A stretch of DNA of 64,000 nucleotides, from positions 4,325-68,324 of the forward strand of contig CAYOTA010000008.1 in assembly GCA_964406795.1 (NCBI GenBank), written 5' to 3'. A program made the position numbers and the translations under genes. Of the stretch, positions 40,793 through 49,298 are shown piece after piece (positions within the stretch are counted from its first letter, which is position 1; every line of letters starts with the position of its first letter). Under the pieces are notes generated by a model. That model was given only the letters and a program-made list of their open reading frames with translations. It was not told the DNA's origin and searched no databases. This DNA comes from JAGORM01 sp964406795 (GTDB taxonomy: Bacteria; Patescibacteriota; Microgenomatia; Levybacterales; GWA1-39-11).

Positions 40793-41824
40793 CTATTTCA
40801 GGTATTTGTCAAAAAAATTAACAGAACGATCTATCGCAAGATTAAAGCTTTGGGAAATATTGTGATCATTTCCTTCATAGAAAAATATTTCGGATTCAAT
40901 TCCGGCTTTTTTAAGTGCATTGTAATACAGTTGGGACAATTGGTATGGAACCGTTTCATCTGAATACCCGTGATGTAATGATACTGGCGCCTTTTGAAGA
41001 GATAAATAAGAAGTTGCCGAAATAGAATTCCAAAATGGGCTAGCAAGATTTGGCTCTCCGTAGTCATCTATAAATGATTGTCTTGTAGATCTATTAGAAT
41101 TCATAGCAGGATTTGTGGGATTTGGTTGGCGACGTTTAGACCACCATTCACGGTAAATATCTTCGTATGATCCCACTACTCCGCCCCAAATAACTGCCGC
41201 TTTTATGTCAGGATTGATTACCAAGGCGCGTTGGGTAATTGTGCCTCCCATAGAGTGTCCCCACATGCCAATTTTATCTGGATTTACATATTCTAGCTTT
41301 TTAACACTTTCTAATGCATTGAGAACATCGGCTGTATATCCTGGGGAAAAGTAAGCACCCTCGGCGTCTCCCTCTGAAAAACCGTGCCCTCTATAATCTG
41401 ACTTAAATACTACATAACCGTTTCTCGCAAAAGTATCTACGTATGCAATATAACGTTCATTTGTTCTGTATTCAGCGGGAGGTATATATCCATGGTTAAA
41501 GATAATAACCGGATATCCGTTTTCCGGTTTAAGTGTTTCAGGGACAGTAAGCAAGCCGTTTATTTTAAGACCATCTGATTTATATGAGGTAATATACTGC
41601 TTGTAATTACTTCCGGCGGGGAGTTCTTGTTCAATAACAATTTCAGATCCTGGGTATGGTTTAAGACGCATGCCATCAATACTGAGCGGGTGGCGGAAAA
41701 TATTTGTGGCTGTTTTAGTTGGTGTTTCTACAACTCTTTTGTTACTGCTTAAAACCAAAAGCAAAACTACTCCAAAAACCCCAACAAATAAAAATAATAC
41801 TATCAAACGCATGATCATATGCAA
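40793..41824 (-). CDS. Exported alpha/beta hydrolase (dienelactone hydrolase/prolyl oligopeptidase-like)
   Basis: A 343-residue protein with an N-terminal signal anchor (about 5-26). Nucleophile Ser in GMWGHSMGG, a DYRGHGFSEG strand, Asp in HHGYSDETVPY and His in EGNDHNISQ complete the triad. Peptidase or esterase on the outer face of the membrane; substrate unknown. It starts 3 nt past gyrA's stop, so it is likely co-transcribed. Confidence 0.85.
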   Translation of the reverse strand: MHMIMRLIVLFLFVGVFGVVLLLVLSSNKRVVETPTKTATNIFRHPLSIDGMRLKPYPGSEIVIEQELPAGSNYKQYITSYKSDGLKINGLLTVPETLKPENGYPVIIFNHGYIPPAEYRTNERYIAYVDTFARNGYVVFKSDYRGHGFSEGDAEGAYFSPGYTADVLNALESVKKLEYVNPDKIGMWGHSMGGTITQRALVINPDIKAAVIWGGVVGSYEDIYREWWSKRRQPNPTNPAMNSNRSTRQSFIDDYGEPNLASPFWNSISATSYLSLQKAPVSLHHGYSDETVPYQLSQLYYNALKKAGIESEIFFYEGNDHNISQSFNLAIDRSVNFFDKYLK

Positions 41825-41827
41825 TTA

Positions 41828-44311
41828 TTACTCGCCCTCAACAGCTGTCGCTGTGGCAACGTGGTCACCTGTTGTTTTAAAACGCATGAGAATTACTCCC
41901 TGCGCATTGCGGGACAATAGAGGAACGGATGTTAGATCTAACTTTACAATAAGACCTTTGAGCGTTGTAATGATTACTTCTTTGGATTTTTCATCCAATA
42001 CATTTGAGAATACAATTTTTCCTGTTTTGTCAGTTATATTAGCTACTCTAATTCCCTGCCCTCCTCTGTTCTGATTTTTAAATTCTGAAACACGCGTTTT
42101 TTTTCCAATTCCGTTGGCAGTTATAACAAGTAAGTTTTTATTTGAACTTTGCTCCATAACGTCAGCTGCTACTACCTCGTCATCTCCCACGAGCTTAATT
42201 CCCCTAACTCCCATAGATGATCTTCCAGTGCTTCTGATTTGATCTTCGCTAAATGAGATTATTTTTCCATTTTTGGTAACTAGTAGTACTTCCATTTTTC
42301 CATCCGTGAAGTCTACAAATGATAGCTCATCATTACTTTGAATCTTAATTGCCAAAATACCTGATTTTCTAATATTTTTAAATTCTTCAAGGCTGGTCTT
42401 TTTAACTTCACCTTTTTTGGTTGCCATGAGAACAAACTTGTTTGCAGCTTTTTGAGTAGGGTTATAAGTTAAAACAGACTTAATGGTTTCGCCGGCCGGC
42501 ATATCAATAAGATTGACTATAGCTTGTCCTTTAGCTACTCTACTGCTTTCAGGAATTTCAAACACGCGGGTTTGGTATACTTTTCCGGTGTTTGTGTAGA
42601 ACAGTACAAAGTCATGTGTTTCAGAATACAAAATATGCTCTATTGCATCATCCTCTTTTGTAGTCATACCAGTAATTCCTTTACCTCCCCTGTGCTGCGT
42701 TTTGAATGATGACATGCTTTGTCTCTTCACGTATCCTGTTTGGGTAATAGTAATAACAGTAGGTTCATTTTGAATGAGGTCTTCCTCAGAAAATTCATCA
42801 ACTTTTGATTTATAAACCCTGGTACGGCGTTCATCAGCAAATTTTTCTTTTAATTTTTCTATTTCCCCTTTTATAACAGCTAACATTTTAATTGGGTCGC
42901 CCAGAATAGAATTCAGGTAATCAATTAATTCTTTAACTACCTTCCACTCCTCTTCCAGCTTTTCCCGCTCAAGTGCTGCCAGACGCCTTAACTGCATGTC
43001 CAAAATTGCAGTTGCCTGAAGTTCAGATAATTTAAAGTGCTCCATAAGGGCAGCTTTAGCGGCATCAGCTGAAGCCGATTCCCTAATAAGTTTTATAACT
43101 GCGTCTATGTTGTTTACTGCAATAAGCAACCCATCAAGAATGTGAAGTCTTGATGTAGCCTCACGTAGCTCAAACTCTGAGCGTCTAGTAACTACAGAAA
43201 ATCTGTGCTTTAAATATTCTTCCAGAATTATTTTGAGATTTACTGTTTTTGGTACTCCGTCAACGAGTGCTACCATATTTGCGGGAAATTGAGTTTGTAG
43301 GGACGTGAGTTTGAAAAGATTATTTAAAACCTTTTTAGGGGTTGCGTCTCTCTTGAGTTCTACTACTACTCGTACACCATGTCTATCTGATTCGTCGCGT
43401 AGATCAGAAATGCCTTCAAGTCGTTTGTCTTTTGCAAGTTCAGCAATTTTGGCAACCAGCATGGCCTTATTCACTTGGTAAGGAACTTCCCGTATGATAA
43501 TTGCACTCTTCCCGTTTCCGATATTCTCTATTTCAGCAATTCCCCGGATTATAATTTTGCCGCGACCTGTTCTGTATACATTTTTAATTTCTGTAATGTC
43601 ATATATTGCTCCTCCAGTTGGGAAGTCCGGTCCTTTTACATATTCTATTAACTCATCAACGGTAACATCAGCTGACAGCGTTACTTTCCCATCCTCTCCT
43701 TTAGTAGGAACGGTTTTCCCCATAAGATATATGGTGGCATCAATTACTTCGCCTATATTATGAGGGGGAATTTTTGTTGCCATACCTACCGCAATTCCTT
43801 CAGCTCCGGCAAGTAATAAATTAGGAAGAAGACTTGGTAGATACAGGGGTTCTTGAAGGGTTGCGTCAAAATTAGGTAAAAAGTCTACAGTTTCTTTATC
43901 TATGTCGCGTAGCATCTCACCTGCAATTGTTGCGAGCTTAGCCTCAGTGTAACGCATTGCTGCAGCAGAGTCTCCGTCCATAGATCCAAAGTTTCCTTGA
44001 CCATGAATCAGTGGATATCTGAGTGAAAAGTCTTGAGCCAAGCGCACTAACGTATCATAAATTGCGGTGTCACCATGTGGGTGATATTTACCCATAACTT
44101 CTCCAACAATTTTTGCAGACTTTGCAAACCGAGCTGTAGGATTTAGTCCCATTTCATGCATGGCAAAAAGAATACGTCTGTGAACAGGTTTTAGTCCGTC
44201 ACGAACGTCCGGGAGTGCACGTTGGACTATAACGCTCATAGCGTAATCCAAGTAGGCTTTTTGTGCCTCTTTTGCTAAATCTATATGTTCTAATTTTCCT
44301 ATGTCTGACAT
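41828..44311 (-). CDS. gyrA: DNA gyrase subunit A
   Basis: An 827-residue protein. Catalytic Tyr121 in AAMRYTEAKL, quinolone-pocket segment GKYHPHGDTAIYDT, and the C-terminal beta-pinwheel with the GyrA box QHRGGKG (canonical QRRGGKG), which marks it as gyrase rather than topoisomerase IV. It introduces negative supercoils with GyrB, encoded just upstream (44965-46917), with ppa between them. Confidence 0.97.
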   Translation of the reverse strand: MSDIGKLEHIDLAKEAQKAYLDYAMSVIVQRALPDVRDGLKPVHRRILFAMHEMGLNPTARFAKSAKIVGEVMGKYHPHGDTAIYDTLVRLAQDFSLRYPLIHGQGNFGSMDGDSAAAMRYTEAKLATIAGEMLRDIDKETVDFLPNFDATLQEPLYLPSLLPNLLLAGAEGIAVGMATKIPPHNIGEVIDATIYLMGKTVPTKGEDGKVTLSADVTVDELIEYVKGPDFPTGGAIYDITEIKNVYRTGRGKIIIRGIAEIENIGNGKSAIIIREVPYQVNKAMLVAKIAELAKDKRLEGISDLRDESDRHGVRVVVELKRDATPKKVLNNLFKLTSLQTQFPANMVALVDGVPKTVNLKIILEEYLKHRFSVVTRRSEFELREATSRLHILDGLLIAVNNIDAVIKLIRESASADAAKAALMEHFKLSELQATAILDMQLRRLAALEREKLEEEWKVVKELIDYLNSILGDPIKMLAVIKGEIEKLKEKFADERRTRVYKSKVDEFSEEDLIQNEPTVITITQTGYVKRQSMSSFKTQHRGGKGITGMTTKEDDAIEHILYSETHDFVLFYTNTGKVYQTRVFEIPESSRVAKGQAIVNLIDMPAGETIKSVLTYNPTQKAANKFVLMATKKGEVKKTSLEEFKNIRKSGILAIKIQSNDELSFVDFTDGKMEVLLVTKNGKIISFSEDQIRSTGRSSMGVRGIKLVGDDEVVAADVMEQSSNKNLLVITANGIGKKTRVSEFKNQNRGGQGIRVANITDKTGKIVFSNVLDEKSKEVIITTLKGLIVKLDLTSVPLLSRNAQGVILMRFKTTGDHVATATAVEGE

Positions 44312-44325
44312 AATTTACAAACGTC

Positions 44326-44345
44326 TGCGCTTACGTATAAGCGCA
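44326..44345. terminator. Strong hairpin between ppa and gyrA
   Basis: TGCGCTTA and TAAGCGCA form a perfect 8-bp stem with a 4-nt loop, extended by outer ACG/CGT pairs. There is no T-tract, so it may be an RNA-processing or stability element rather than a terminator. Confidence 0.5.
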
Positions 44346-44357
44346 TGCGTTTAAAAA

Positions 44358-44870
44358 CTACTTATAATTCTCAAGTCCACCCTGAATCTCTTTAATCGCG
44401 TCTTCTCTACCCTTCCATCCGCTTACTTTTACCCATTTGCCTGGTTCATTTTTTTTGTAATTTTCAAAAAAGTATTTAATTTTTTCCGTGATCTCATTTG
44501 GCAATTCTGAAATATCATTATACTTCCCAAATTCGGGATTTGCTTTCTCAGTTGGTACTGCAACAAGTTTAGCATCCTGTCCTTTTTCGTCTTCAGTTTC
44601 AAGCATTCCAATTGGTTTGGCTACTATAACTGATCCTGGTGTTAAAACGTCTGGCGCTAGTACTAAAACGTCTACTGGATCACCATCTCCTGATAATGTG
44701 TTTGGAATAAACCCGTAATTTGCCGGATATCCTTGATCAAAGAATAAAAATCTGTCAACAGTAATCATTTCTGTTTCCTTATCAAATTCGTATTTAACCT
44801 TACTGCCTAGTGGCACTTCAATTAATACATTTACTAATTCCGGTGCTTTTTCTCCTGCTGTTAATTTCAT
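44358..44870 (-). CDS. ppa: Inorganic pyrophosphatase, family I
   Basis: A 170-residue soluble pyrophosphatase: signature DGDPVDVLV with metal-binding Asp residues, KYEFDKETEMITVDR and YPANYGFIP. It hydrolyses PPi to drive biosynthesis. A GAGGTGA lies 11 nt before the ATG, and a 64-bp dispersed repeat sits 25 nt upstream, between ppa and gyrB. Confidence 0.96.
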   Translation of the reverse strand: MKLTAGEKAPELVNVLIEVPLGSKVKYEFDKETEMITVDRFLFFDQGYPANYGFIPNTLSGDGDPVDVLVLAPDVLTPGSVIVAKPIGMLETEDEKGQDAKLVAVPTEKANPEFGKYNDISELPNEITEKIKYFFENYKKNEPGKWVKVSGWKGREDAIKEIQGGLENYK

Positions 44871-44895
44871 AATTTAGTTTTCACCTCATTTCGTT

Positions 44896-44959
44896 TGTCA
44901 TTCTGAGTGAAGCGAAGAATCTTAAACTAACTAGATCCTTCATTAGATTCAGGATGACA
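44896..44959. repeat. 64-bp dispersed inverted repeat, copy 1
   Basis: Begins TGTCATTCTGAGTGAAGCGA and ends TTCAGGATGACA; the ends are imperfect inverted repeats. A second copy of exactly 64 bp lies at 59442-59505. I recognise this as a widespread short palindromic repeat type in bacterial genomes, MITE-like in form. Confidence 0.85.
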
Positions 44960-44964
44960 TACTA

Positions 44965-46917
44965 TTAAATATCTAGGTTTGCTAATTTAGCATTTTCTTG
45001 AATAAAGTGTTTTCTTGGTGGGACTTCTTCTCCCATAAGCATTGTGAATACTCTGTCTACTTCTTCGGCGTCATCTATTTGAATTTTCTTAAGCACTCTA
45101 TTTTCCGGGTTCATGGTTGTATCCCACAACTGTTCTGCGTTCATTTCTCCCAAACCTTTATAGCGCTGGATTGAAACATTTTTTCCTTTAAAGTCGTTAT
45201 TAATTACCGTGTCGCGTTCTTCTTCTGAGAATGTATACCTTACATCTTTTCCGGACTGAACTTTAAATAGCGGCGGTTTTGCTATGTAAAGATATCCGCT
45301 GGTTATAATAGCCGGTAAATGTCTGTAGAAAAAAGTTAAAAGAAGTGTTTCTATATGCTCTCCGTCTACGTCTGCATCAGTCATAATAATTACACGGTGA
45401 TATCGTAACTTTTCAATATTAGTACTATCCCCTATTCCCATGCCAAGCGCTATAATCATATCCTTCAAAGATTCAAACTCTACTATCTTATCAAGCCGAG
45501 CGCGTTCTGTATTTAAAATCTTTCCACCTAGAGGCAATATAGCCTGGAACTTTCTGTCTCTACCTGATTTTGCAGATCCTCCTGCTGAGTCTCCTTCTAC
45601 TATATATAGTTCTGAAACGGCCGGGTCTTTTTCCTGGCAGTCAGCCAATTTTCCGGGAAGTGATCCGCCTTCAAATGCACCCTTTCTGAGTATTGCGTCC
45701 TTAGCAGCTTTTGCGGCTAGTCGGGCTTTTGCCGCCAGCATAACTTTTGCCAAAACCTGTTTTGCTTCATTAGGGTTTTCCTCAAAGAACATCTCAAGTC
45801 CTTCTTTGACAATACTTTGAACAAGCGGTTGGATTTCAGAATTACCTAATTTTCCTTTTGTCTGTCCTTCAAACTGGATATTATTTTGCTCCATGCGGAT
45901 AGCCACTACTGCCGCTAACCCTTCACGTGTGTCTTCGCCCTGAAGGGAATCATCATTTTTAGAACTGCCTGTTTTTTTACTGTAGTCATTTATGGCGCGG
46001 GTTAAAGCCATTTTAAATCCTGTTACATGAGACCCACCGTTAACCGTGTTGATTACGTTAACGTATGATTCTACATTTTCAGCAATACCATCGTTATATT
46101 GGATCGCAACTTCTACTAACACGTCATCTACTTCCTTTTTTACATAGACTGGGGTGTGCAGTGGGATTTTATTTTCATTCATTTTTTTAACAAGGGATAT
46201 AATTCCCCCCTCAAAAAAGAAGTTAAGCTCTTTGGGTTCTTCTCCCCGTAAATCTATGTAATGGAAATAAAGGCCGGATACTATAAATGCACGTTCGCGT
46301 ATCATACGCAGTACTATGTGTTCATCAAATTCAACAGTTTGAAAAATGGAGCCGTCAGGGTAGAAAGTTGCCGTTGTTCCTGACTTATTGTGTTTGGTGC
46401 GCTCAAAAACATACGGGATGCTGGCTAGATATGTTTGATTTTGCTTGAGTTCTAGTAGCTCAGTCTTTGGGATTCCTCGCTCATATTCCTGTCTGTACAG
46501 TTTTCCGCCGCGTCTTACCTCAACCCACATGTTATTAGATAGAGCGTTTACTACAGAGGACCCTACTCCATGAAGTCCACCAGACACTTTATATGCTCCG
46601 TCTCCAAATTTTCCACCCGCGTGAAGTACTGTCATAACAACCTCAAGCGCTGATTTATTTTGTCCTGCCATCATATCCACAGGTATTCCGCGCCCATCAT
46701 CCATAACTGTTGCACTTCCATCTTGGTTTAGGACTACCCATACGTTTTTTGCATGCCCGGCCAAAGATTCGTCAACTGAATTATCAATAATTTCACGCAA
46801 AGATTCATGAAGTCCTATGGAGTCAGTTGATCCAATGTACATTGCGGGGCGTTTTCTTACAGGCTCTAAGCCCTCAAGTACTTGGATTTGTTTAGCTGTA
46901 TATTCTGAGGATGCCAT
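44965..46917 (-). CDS. gyrB: DNA gyrase subunit B
   Basis: A 650-residue protein: GHKL ATPase domain with the Asn/Asp motifs (EIIDNSVDESL, VMDDGRGIPVD, GGLHGVGSSVVNAL), transducer, then the TOPRIM domain (YIVEGDSAGGSAKSGRDR, IIMTDADVDGEHI). It powers supercoiling by GyrA. A consensus promoter precedes it with a hairpin in the leader. Confidence 0.97.
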   Translation of the reverse strand: MASSEYTAKQIQVLEGLEPVRKRPAMYIGSTDSIGLHESLREIIDNSVDESLAGHAKNVWVVLNQDGSATVMDDGRGIPVDMMAGQNKSALEVVMTVLHAGGKFGDGAYKVSGGLHGVGSSVVNALSNNMWVEVRRGGKLYRQEYERGIPKTELLELKQNQTYLASIPYVFERTKHNKSGTTATFYPDGSIFQTVEFDEHIVLRMIRERAFIVSGLYFHYIDLRGEEPKELNFFFEGGIISLVKKMNENKIPLHTPVYVKKEVDDVLVEVAIQYNDGIAENVESYVNVINTVNGGSHVTGFKMALTRAINDYSKKTGSSKNDDSLQGEDTREGLAAVVAIRMEQNNIQFEGQTKGKLGNSEIQPLVQSIVKEGLEMFFEENPNEAKQVLAKVMLAAKARLAAKAAKDAILRKGAFEGGSLPGKLADCQEKDPAVSELYIVEGDSAGGSAKSGRDRKFQAILPLGGKILNTERARLDKIVEFESLKDMIIALGMGIGDSTNIEKLRYHRVIIMTDADVDGEHIETLLLTFFYRHLPAIITSGYLYIAKPPLFKVQSGKDVRYTFSEEERDTVINNDFKGKNVSIQRYKGLGEMNAEQLWDTTMNPENRVLKKIQIDDAEEVDRVFTMLMGEEVPPRKHFIQENAKLANLDI

Positions 46918-46928
46918 CTATTAAATAG

Positions 46929-46950
46929 AAAAAAGCGATATGTTAATCGC
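46929..46950 (-). terminator. Candidate attenuator in the gyrB leader
   Basis: On the minus strand GCGAT-TAACAT-ATCGC followed by six T, inside the leader between promoter and ATG. Gyrase genes are often supercoiling-controlled, so regulation here would be plausible. Confidence 0.5.
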
Positions 46951-46959
46951 GTGAATATC

Positions 46960-46988
46960 AGTATAGACAAAAATGAAGAGTCTGTCAA
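46960..46988 (-). promoter_or_regulatory. Consensus promoter of gyrB
   Basis: TTGACA, 17 bp, TATACT; leader of about 36 nt. Confidence 0.88.
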
Positions 46989-47020
46989 CTTGCAGTGGAA
47001 TTTTTTGTATGTACTCTCTT

Positions 47021-48223
47021 TTATTGAATAGAAGAGATGATGGAATAAATCGGTGAGATAACTGAAATAATCAAAAACCCTACTGTTACACCCAGGAAAA
47101 GCAATAAAATTGGCTCAATTGCGGTTGTAAGTGTTCTAATCTTAAGACTCAAATCACGCTCAAAGTATTGGGACACCTTACCCAGAGAATCATCGATTTT
47201 ACCCGTAGACTCCCCCACCTTTGTCATTTGAACCATAATGGGAGGGAATAGATTTTGCTGTTCAAAAGCGGTTGATAAATTAATACCTTTTTCCACTAAT
47301 GTTGCACTGTTTAACATGGCCTTTTTATAGACGTAATTATTTGCGACGTTGGCGGTTATGGAAAGACTTTCAAGCATAGATGTACCAGATGAAATAAGTA
47401 AAGAAAGTGTTCTTGAAATTTCATCCTCAATTGACAAACGCAAAATGCCTCCCATTACAGGAATTTTTAATTTGTATGTGTCAATGAGTTCTATGCCCTG
47501 TGGTGTTTTTGCAAAACGTTTTATAAGAACCACACCTATAACTAGTAATATAACTATGATAGGAAATGCATTAATAAAAAAGCTCGATGTACCCAGCACA
47601 ATTCTTGTGATAAGAGGTAGCTCCACATCCAGTCCTTCATATAACTGTGCCAACTGAGGGATAACAAACAAATTCATGATTACTATAACACCTATTACAC
47701 CCCCTCCTACTATAAGTGGGTAAAACATGGCAGATTTTATTTTCTTTTTCAGATCTTCTGATTGTTCCAGATTTTCAGCAAGTCGTCCCAATACCTTATC
47801 CATAACACCCCCGGTTTCTGAGGCTTTGATCAATGCAATGTATACATCAGAAAATACATCCCTGTGGTAGGACAACGCTGTGGAAAGTGAGTTTCCTGCC
47901 GAAATGGATGCGATAAGATCTAAAATTACACTTCTTAAAGCAGGCTTTGTTGATTGGTTTTTAAGAATAGTTAATGACTCAACAAGCGTTAAGCCTGTTT
48001 GGATCATAGATGCTAGCTGACGCGTAAAAATTACCACATCTGAGTCTTTTACTTTCGAAAAATATGTCATGAACGGAAGCTGCAAGTTATGAGATTCAGA
48101 TATTTGAATAGGGGTGAGTCTGTTATCGCGTAAATATGACACTACCTCGGCTCTATTGTTTGCTTCTAAAAGTCCTTTTTGTTTGAGGCCATTTTCATTA
48201 ACAGCAAGATAGGTATATTGCAT
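47021..48223 (-). CDS. pilC: Type IV pilus inner-membrane platform protein
   Basis: A 400-residue GspF/PilC protein: two GspF domains (about 55-180 and 260-385; FTRQLASMIQTGLTLVESL; DEISRTLSLLISSGTSMLES) and three membrane helices. It couples the PilB/PilT motors to pilin extraction. Last gene of the pilB-pilT-pilC run, 7 nt after pilT. Confidence 0.93.
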   Translation of the reverse strand: MQYTYLAVNENGLKQKGLLEANNRAEVVSYLRDNRLTPIQISESHNLQLPFMTYFSKVKDSDVVIFTRQLASMIQTGLTLVESLTILKNQSTKPALRSVILDLIASISAGNSLSTALSYHRDVFSDVYIALIKASETGGVMDKVLGRLAENLEQSEDLKKKIKSAMFYPLIVGGGVIGVIVIMNLFVIPQLAQLYEGLDVELPLITRIVLGTSSFFINAFPIIVILLVIGVVLIKRFAKTPQGIELIDTYKLKIPVMGGILRLSIEDEISRTLSLLISSGTSMLESLSITANVANNYVYKKAMLNSATLVEKGINLSTAFEQQNLFPPIMVQMTKVGESTGKIDDSLGKVSQYFERDLSLKIRTLTTAIEPILLLFLGVTVGFLIISVISPIYSIISSIQ

Positions 48224-48230
48224 AATAAAA

Positions 48231-49295
48231 TTATAAAAGCCTCATAAATGTTTCCGGGTGAAGTGAGTAGCTTTTGGCAGCTTCCATAGACACAATTCCC
48301 TCTTTTACAAGTTTTGCCAGAGATGCTTCAAGTGGAATCATACCTTCACTCTGGGAGGTTTCTATAATAGAGTCAATCAAATGTGTTTTTCCATCTCTAA
48401 TGTTTGCACGAACTGCATTAACTCCCAGTAGAACTTCTGTTGCGACAACTCGGCCTGAGTCCAGGCGCTCAAGCAGCCTTTGGGATACTACGCCACCTAG
48501 TGTTGCTGCTAGCTGCGTTTTAATCTGTGCCTGTTGGTGTTCCGGGAATGAATCAATAATGCGGTCTATACTTTGAGAAGCAGAATTGGTGTGAAGGGTT
48601 GAGAAAACCAAATGTCCTGTTTCTGCAATAGAAATGGCCGCTGCAATACTTTCAGGGTCACGCATTTCACCAATAAGTACTACGTCTATATCTTCACGAA
48701 GTGCGTTTTTAAGACCTTCATGCCATGAGTGAGTGTCAGATCCCAATTCTCTTTGCGAGATAATACTCTTTCCTTTTGGATACACATACTCGATTGGGTC
48801 TTCAATAGTTAAAATGTTTGTAGGCCGAGTTAAATTTATTTCGTTGAGTATTGCCGCAATGGTAGTGGACTTACCGTGTCCGGTAGGACCTGTCACTAAA
48901 ATAAAACCTTGTCTTAAAGTCGCAAATGTATGACATATATTAGGAAGCCCTAATTCTTCTATAGTTCTTATTTTGGCAGGGAGAAGTCGAAAGGCCGCGG
49001 CAAGCGTTCCGCGCTGATAATAGCAGTTGACTCTGAAGCGGCCTATATCACCATAACTTCCTCCACCAAATGCATAAGAAAAATCAATATTTCTATTTGA
49101 TTCCAGTAATTCTTTTTGGTTGTCTTTAAGTATGCTTCCAATCATCTGAGTCATATGCTCATTGGTTATGACTGGGTATACATTTAAATTTGCCAAGCGC
49201 CCATCAATTCGGAGTACTGGGTGCTCCCCTACTACTAGATGCAAGTCTGATGCGTTATTTTGAACTGTTTTACTGAGTAAATCTTGTATATCCAT
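48231..49295 (-). CDS. pilT: Type IV pilus retraction ATPase
   Basis: A 354-residue PilT: Walker A GPTGHGKS (136-143), ILTIEDPIEYVY Asp box, VVLIGEMRDPESIAAAI Walker B and TGHLVFSTLHTNSA His box. Length matches PilT rather than PilB. It depolymerises pili for twitching or DNA uptake. Between pilB and pilC. Confidence 0.93.
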   Translation of the reverse strand: MDIQDLLSKTVQNNASDLHLVVGEHPVLRIDGRLANLNVYPVITNEHMTQMIGSILKDNQKELLESNRNIDFSYAFGGGSYGDIGRFRVNCYYQRGTLAAAFRLLPAKIRTIEELGLPNICHTFATLRQGFILVTGPTGHGKSTTIAAILNEINLTRPTNILTIEDPIEYVYPKGKSIISQRELGSDTHSWHEGLKNALREDIDVVLIGEMRDPESIAAAISIAETGHLVFSTLHTNSASQSIDRIIDSFPEHQQAQIKTQLAATLGGVVSQRLLERLDSGRVVATEVLLGVNAVRANIRDGKTHLIDSIIETSQSEGMIPLEASLAKLVKEGIVSMEAAKSYSLHPETFMRLL

Positions 49296-49298
49296 ATA

